The translations under genes were made by a program, and so were the position numbers. Below the pieces are notes generated by a model, which worked only from the letters and a program-made list of their open reading frames with translations, made no database searches and had not been told where the DNA came from. From the NCBI GenBank assembly GCA_902702965.1, contig CACRXP010000070.1:1466900-1530899 (forward strand): a stretch of DNA of 64,000 nucleotides. Reading direction: 5' to 3'. This DNA comes from Spirometra erinaceieuropaei. Taxonomy: Eukaryota; Platyhelminthes; Cestoda; Diphyllobothriidea; Diphyllobothriidae. Shown in pieces: positions 58,490 through 64,000 of the stretch. Every line of letters begins with the position of its first letter. Within the stretch, counting starts at the first letter, position 1.

Positions 58490-58655
58490 TTGAAATGATA
58501 TTACCGACGAAGACAAGGGAGACTGGAATGGCCATTTCTGGCTTATTAGCCGTCGTCAGCCAGCCATACCCAAGCCCGAAGTGTGGAACACCCGAGCCTC
58601 GAACTCGCGACCTGTTGGTTTAGAAGTCAACGCCTCTACTCACCGGGCCGCTGCA
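58490..58655 (-). mobile_element. SINE-A copy, reverse orientation, near full length
   Basis: Minus strand: CGGCCCGGTGAGTAGAGGCG (box A region), CTTCTAAACCAACAGGTCGC and GAGTTCGAGGCTCGGG (box B). CACACTTCGGGCTTGGGTAT and ACGGCTAATAAGCCAGAAAT follow, ending GTCTTCGTCGGTAATAT. It is the reference copy for the family. Confidence 0.8.
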
Positions 58656-60199
58656 ATACGGAGGAGGAAACCAGAACTCTGTAAGCTGCTGGATCATGTG
58701 ATAAACCTGGCACTGCCATGGTAATTATCGATTATGGACGAAACCCTGTTCCCATGTACGCCCTCTCATTTCGCCCCCACCCGCCCCCCCCCCTCTCCCC
58801 GGCATGACTGAATGCTCCCCGCACGTTGCACTCCAAATCACGCTGCACCAGTTCTCACATACTTGGATGACTTCTCTCCCCCTCCCCCCCTCACCATATG
58901 CACCCGCATAATAGACCCATGTTTCAGGTTACCTATCACGTTTTAGCTCTCTAGGTCGATCGTTGATTGAACAGTTTTGCCTTGTAATATAACTATGCAA
59001 CGACCGTGTGCAGCTGAATGAGAGGTCTCGAAATTTATGACGTCATTAAATTCTGCATGCTTTGTCGCCTTCGCCTTGTTCAAATTTATCCCGGGAAATC
59101 ACTGCATCAATCCACTGGAATGTAAAAAAATTAAGACTTGACGTCCCAAATAAGCCAAATATACTTGTAAGTACAGTCAAGAATCAGCCAAAATCCACGG
59201 CAAAAGTCGTCCGTATGATGAGTGCAATTCATATTGCAATAGATATCACGAAACACTTCGTTAACTTTGTTCCCACTCAACATAGAATCGGATGAAATTA
59301 ATCTCAGGAGGCAGGCAACGATTTTAGAAATCGAATAAGATGTTAATTTAATGGATCAAGACGTTATCCAAACAGCATATTCTAGTTTCCAGAGTATACT
59401 TTGACGGTTTTGTGGCGGTGGTTTTGTCCATATGGTTCCGTAGAAAAGCAGATGAGGTTTATCACAAATACGTCTATACTCAGTGGCCTAGACGAACCCA
59501 ATCTGTGCCACTTCTGATTGAAGAAATGCCTCTCGATCAACACGGGGTAGAATGCCATTTTTACTAACATACCCTGCTTTCCAAAGACCCCTTCTTGCAG
59601 CTTAAGAAAGACAGACCGCATACCTGAACCAGCATAGAGACCCTGAAAAAGATTTGCTGTCATAGGTAATTAAATGGGTTCTGGACGTTATGGCAAGTCT
59701 TATGCGGACTTCCTTGGAGGAATAACGAACAGTACACTCTCGATGCCAGCCTGTGCAGTTCGGTTCACCCAAAGGCCAACAAGGATTTCATGTAGGAGGT
59801 GCTTGCCTTGTTGCCAAAGTTAGCTCGATGACGACCATGTGAAATCTTCAAGTAGGATCACGTCAACTTTCACACATACATGTCTACAGTAGTTCAGGGG
59901 ATTCTATGGTGTGGTAGGATGCCCGGTGGCCCGCTAGACCCCGCGAGCATCTGAGTTTGGGTTATGGATGGACGATAACGACTAATAGGCCGAAGACGAC
60001 TATTCCAGTGCCTATAATCTTTCTGCCAGTGATGGTTCCCGAAGGCGTTCACACAATTGATCGGGATCGCAAAAAAGTTGCCCTCCCCCTCGGGCCGAGC
60101 ACGCTCGACAACACCTCCAAAGACATTTTTGCAAGCTGCCAGGGGAATAATTTAATGTCTACAGAGGTTTGGGGTCATACACAGTAATAGCCACAATTT
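58656..60199. other. No recognised feature
   Basis: There are C-rich tracts near 58770-58800 and 58880. Frames at 59062-59295, 59382-59663 and 59957-60187 show no motif. Confidence 0.5.
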
Positions 60200-61120
60200 T
60201 TGCAAAACCGCCAGGTCCGCAACATGTGCCATCGTTTAAATTACCAATTACCAGGGCATAAAACACGATTTACTCAGTACATACAAATTAACACCGGCAT
60301 TCATGTCCTGCTTCAAAAGTTTAACAGTGCACAACCATCGTTAAGGCTCTCTGTAGAGTGTGACACAATCAATGAAATCGCGCTACTCGATGTCCTTCTG
60401 CACAGAAATGGGATGAACCTATCCAGCGTAGGGTATTAGGAAAGATAACCCGGACGGGACAATAAGTTAATTTGGTTCATCAAAATATTGAACGTTATTT
60501 GATTCAGGGCTGAGCAGCTAGAGTGCAGCGTATCTGCTCTCCCGAAACTGTTGAACCAGAACTCCAACAACCGCTGAAAGCATATGCTCGGAGGGATTTA
60601 TACTTCGAAAAATTGACAAGCACACTGAAAAGCCTACCATAACAATAGCAGAAAAGAAAGACTTATTTATCAGGCTGCCTATTCGGGGGGACATACAAAG
60701 CGATCTAGTAAGACGGCGTCTGAAAACAGCGATCAGTAGCGCCTTCCCTGCGGCGAAGTTGAATGTATGTTTCACAAAATCCCCTTCCTACGTTTGGAAG
60801 GTTAGGGCGGACTATCATTACAGTGCACAGAGATGTGTGTTTACTCTTGTGGAGCGACAAACACTGACCGTGCAACGAGACGCCTAGGAAAGAGAATACG
60901 CAAACACATACCGGCCTGGCTAGACAGATGTGAAAACAGATCGATATAGAACTTTTCTTTCGCACATCTTGTCGATGCGAATCACCGAGTCCATGACAAG
61001 GAAGTTTTACAGCTTGTCTCAAGAGGCCTATGCGAATGGGCGTTAGCTGCGCCCGAGGCAGTGACTATACGGCTAGTGGCGGCTCCAGTGCTACGTTTTC
61101 AGAAGACGTTGACACAAGCT
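60200..61120 (+). pseudogene. Penelope-like element remnant: RT end plus GIY-YIG endonuclease
   Basis: Several frames together trace one PLE on the plus strand. About 60300-60439 reads LLQKFNSAQPSLRLSVECDT, then IALLDVLLHRNG, the end of the RT palm (family pattern F-N-S..P...F-T-x-E, L-P-F-L-D-V-L). About 60615-60785 reads DLFIRLPIRGDIQSDLVRRR, LKTAISSAFPAAKLNV, the segment just before the endonuclease. About 60828-61110 reads CVYSCGATNTDRATRRLGKR, then IRKHIPAWLDRCENRSI, a stop, and FAHLVDANHRVHDKEVLQLV. This parallels the copy at 15.6-16.1 kb. At least two frameshifts and one stop disrupt it, so it is dead. Confidence 0.75.
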
Positions 61121-64000
61121 ATCAGTCATCTGTGGCTAACATCGGTCCCAGATGATCATTACACGCCGCACTAACCCCTGGTGATAGGAATGTGTACTCT
61201 ACGTACTCGAACTACGAAAAAACCCCACAGCCTATGCCACCTCCGCTTTGCCCAATGGTAGTAAAATGTCGACCTCGTTATGCGGGTGGCGTAGGAGCGT
61301 TGAGTTTTAATGACCGCTGAGTTCCTTAAAATCTTGTGAACTTCTCATTTTTTCCAATTTCTGTGTAACTGATTTGGCCTGACGATGAGTTGCCAAAAAC
61401 ACGCGTTCATCAAATTGACTTTTTAAGCCTGATGTGGGAATATTTGCAAAACTTAAGAAGCGCCATTGCTAAGGAGAGTCGCCACCCGAGGTACTCGAAA
61501 CCTCTGGTCCACCGGGTGTGACTTGAAGGAGGGTCAGAATTAATGTTTCCTTGCGTTGATACCCGAGTCGTAGACCATAACCTTCTTTGGGCAAAAACAT
61601 TCACACAAATCTGCAAGCTATGCTCAGGTGTCTCTTGTTTCTTCTGAATGCATAACAATGGGCGCATTTATCATTCAAGCACGCGAGGAAACTGTGACAC
61701 TACTAGGAAATTGCTTATGATAGGTTTGGTGACTGGAGCGTTCAAAAACCACTGCTTTGTCTAACATTTTGTTTATGGAAGAAGCCACTGGCTCGCACTG
61801 TTGCGGCATGCAGACTTCTCAATTTATCGGTCATTGCAACGAGTGCAGTGCCGGTGGCATCATGCAATTTTGTGCGATTTCCCAAGACAGTCAGAGAACC
61901 ATAACCCTAGCCCCCATTTTTGAAAACAACCCTATTTTACCTTCCTAAATAACTACTTTTGACATCATCCCTGATAAGAATGGCGTGCGGTAAGGAAAAC
62001 ATGCATTAGCCCGGCTATTTTAAATAGAAAGCTGCACGCCTGTTGCATAACACTACTAGCTGTTTATGAGGTGAAATAAAGACGTTTTATGGGTCACACG
62101 CAAATCGCACTTGGTTCAGATCATTTGTGATGTTAAGGGTCAATCCGGAAAAATGCCCGTGTGAGAGGCCATGTTTCGCATATTACGTGACGAGTAGAAA
62201 TTATTATTCCACAGCAGAGGATGCTGACAGACGTTTGAATAAAGTGAAAACCCAATTGTTTCGAGCTGGATAGAGACATGCAGGTGTGGTCGCGAACTAT
62301 GTCAGTTACCAATTGCCTCTCTAAGTTTGTTTGCAAAAAAGTATTAAAAGGAGAACTTAGGCTTTGCGTGACACAAATATTTAAGTTTTTTACAGACGTG
62401 TACACCTACAGTATGCGACGAGCCGCCGGTTGGGAAAGCGGAATCGAAGACTGGTCAATCCGTTTGGGAGTTTGCGAATGATCCGCAAATGCAGAGGTTT
62501 CAGATCTTGCCTTCAGTTTGATGAATTACGTCACAGAGCAGTCACCGAACTAAAAAGATACGAGAAAAAAACACCAGTGCAAAAGTGGCTGGGCTACAAG
62601 TTTTCGTAACTCAATACGGTAAGTCGTCTGCTAAAACAGGTATGTTTGATATTAGAACAAAGAAAAGACGTTTGTTAGGCTAAATGCGGTAAAGACGTGG
62701 GTAAACGTCCGTAAACTGAAAAAGGAACATTTGGATTAAAACAGAAATTTGTGTGTCTGTGATATCTGCACAGAATTAAATAAAAAGTACAGGAGAATGC
62801 ATACGACTTCGTATTTATTCGTTTTTCGTGGGGAATTTTCTTCCTTTAGAGACAGCGAACCCGCTTGTTTTGCATTGGCTTTTAGCATACGTTTAGGAGT
62901 CCCAAAACTTAATGTTCTGCTTTCCACCAAATGAAATTAACAAAACGTTATAGATGTTTGTATAGGTGTTTCTGGGCTCCAACGCGTTATCATGGTGTAG
63001 AGGTTTGTGCATGCATATATGTAAACCGTGCCAGATAATTTTAAAGCTGCATCCTTTTTTAAAAAGGGAAACCGCGATTTGCAAGTTAAAAACAAACTGA
63101 AACCGCACTTATTATCTTTTCGAGAACAAAATTCGGCTGAAATATACATAAGATAAACGCGGGTATTTACGGACAAAATATCAGTGACTATGTGGACGGG
63201 TGAAGAATTCATTCAAAGCAGATACATAAACTAGGCGGCTGATGATTTCGACTGTATATTTAAGTTATTGTTTACCAGCTACAATTAGCCACCAAATATA
63301 AATGCACTTGGAGGTGTGCTCAAAGCTAACCAGTTTTATAACCTGGCAAAAATGGCGTACAAAATGCCTGTCAAATTTCATGGGTTTTGTGTCTACCGTA
63401 TAACTCTTTTAAGAAAATGAGGTACGGCATAACCGATAACAATTTTTCTGTGGCCAGACGAAGAAATGAGCTATAATACGGCACTTTTAATTTGACAAGT
63501 AGTCAGTCGAGCGTGCAGTTCATTTTGATGTGAATTTTGCGGAACACCTAAGCCTGCGCAGTAATAGTTGATATTCCTCCCCAGCGAAAATTGCTGTTGC
63601 AGTAGAGTAAGTGCAAGATATTAAGTAGATCAAGTAGAAAAGCGTCAATACTAAATCCTGGATGCTTTTTGGATATGCCGGTGCCCTAGGTCAATTTCGT
63701 GATCTGACGAAATTTAGGGGATAAAAAGGGCTTCTGATAACTGAGGCTCCGTGAGCATGGTACTTAATTACAAGCAGGAAGGAGACGACGTGCGAGAAAC
63801 GTCTGACTAAGTTAAAAAGTTACATTCCGTAAACCATCTTCAACGTTTTCTTAATAAACCCAATTTAAAGCTGTCTATGACCGAAGTGTGATAACCAGCA
63901 AATTTGCTGCTACCTCAAGGTTGGCCCCAAGGGGATATTGGCGCGCCGACAACGATTGAGTCCGGGACGAGTTCTTGAATCCCAACGTGTATGCCAACAC
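61121..64000. other. No recognised feature to the right edge
   Basis: Only short frames up to about 90 codons on both strands, none with a family motif, repeat structure or RNA signature that I can recognise. Confidence 0.5.

Overview
This window looks like a repeat-rich eukaryotic chromosome, most likely from a flatworm. The closest fit I can suggest is a tapeworm with large introns, such as a diphyllobothriidean (Spirometra, Dibothriocephalus, Schistocephalus). That guess rests on long TE-filled introns, many decayed Penelope-like element (PLE) endonuclease fragments, tRNA-derived SINEs and the absence of prokaryote-style gene packing. No rRNA, CRISPR array, operon or credible functional tRNA was seen.

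One host gene dominates. On the minus strand, nine exons with canonical splice sites encode a BTB-BACK-PHR protein of the BTBD1/2/3/6 type, about 1270 residues. Exon 1 (46714-46918) is tentative. Exons 2-9 are 28231-29279, 22366-23400, 17066-17206, 13587-13688, 12102-12380, 10538-10816, 5309-5761 and 4040-4309. After exon 2 every junction is phase 0 and the frames join without a stop. The BTB domain is split by a disordered insert of about 244 residues and a second of about 29; the PHR domain carries an insert of about 85. Proteins of this family usually act as substrate adaptors for CUL3 ubiquitin ligases.

Almost everything else is transposon-derived. PLE remnants with GIY-YIG endonuclease lie at 15.6-16.1, 24.35-24.6, 25.0-25.15, 45.1-46.0, 56.2-56.9 and 60.2-61.1 kb. 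PLE 3' tails carrying hammerhead-ribozyme-like motifs lie at 30.0, 50.1, 50.4 and 56.9 kb. Five roughly 1-kb TA-flanked foldback (mariner-type) elements lie at 27.1-28.0, 30.2-32.1 (broken), 33.4-34.4, 37.1-38.1 and 54.0-55.0 kb. A dead Merlin (IS1595-like) transposon with perfect 29-bp terminal inverted repeats sits at 30.9-31.7 kb. There is a tRNA-Arg-like SINE family (five copies), a second tRNA-like repeat family, a GC-rich dispersed family with a 1.1-kb inverted pair about 31 kb apart, and three TTAGGG-rich degenerate blocks.

The left edge (1-340) is an ACT trinucleotide array. The right edge (61.1-64.0 kb) holds nothing I can name. The most interesting observations are the ribozyme-like PLE tails, the inverted PLE tail pairs, an error-free 275-bp duplication near 32/34 kb, and a transcript-strand UG repeat just inside a 5' splice site of the host gene.
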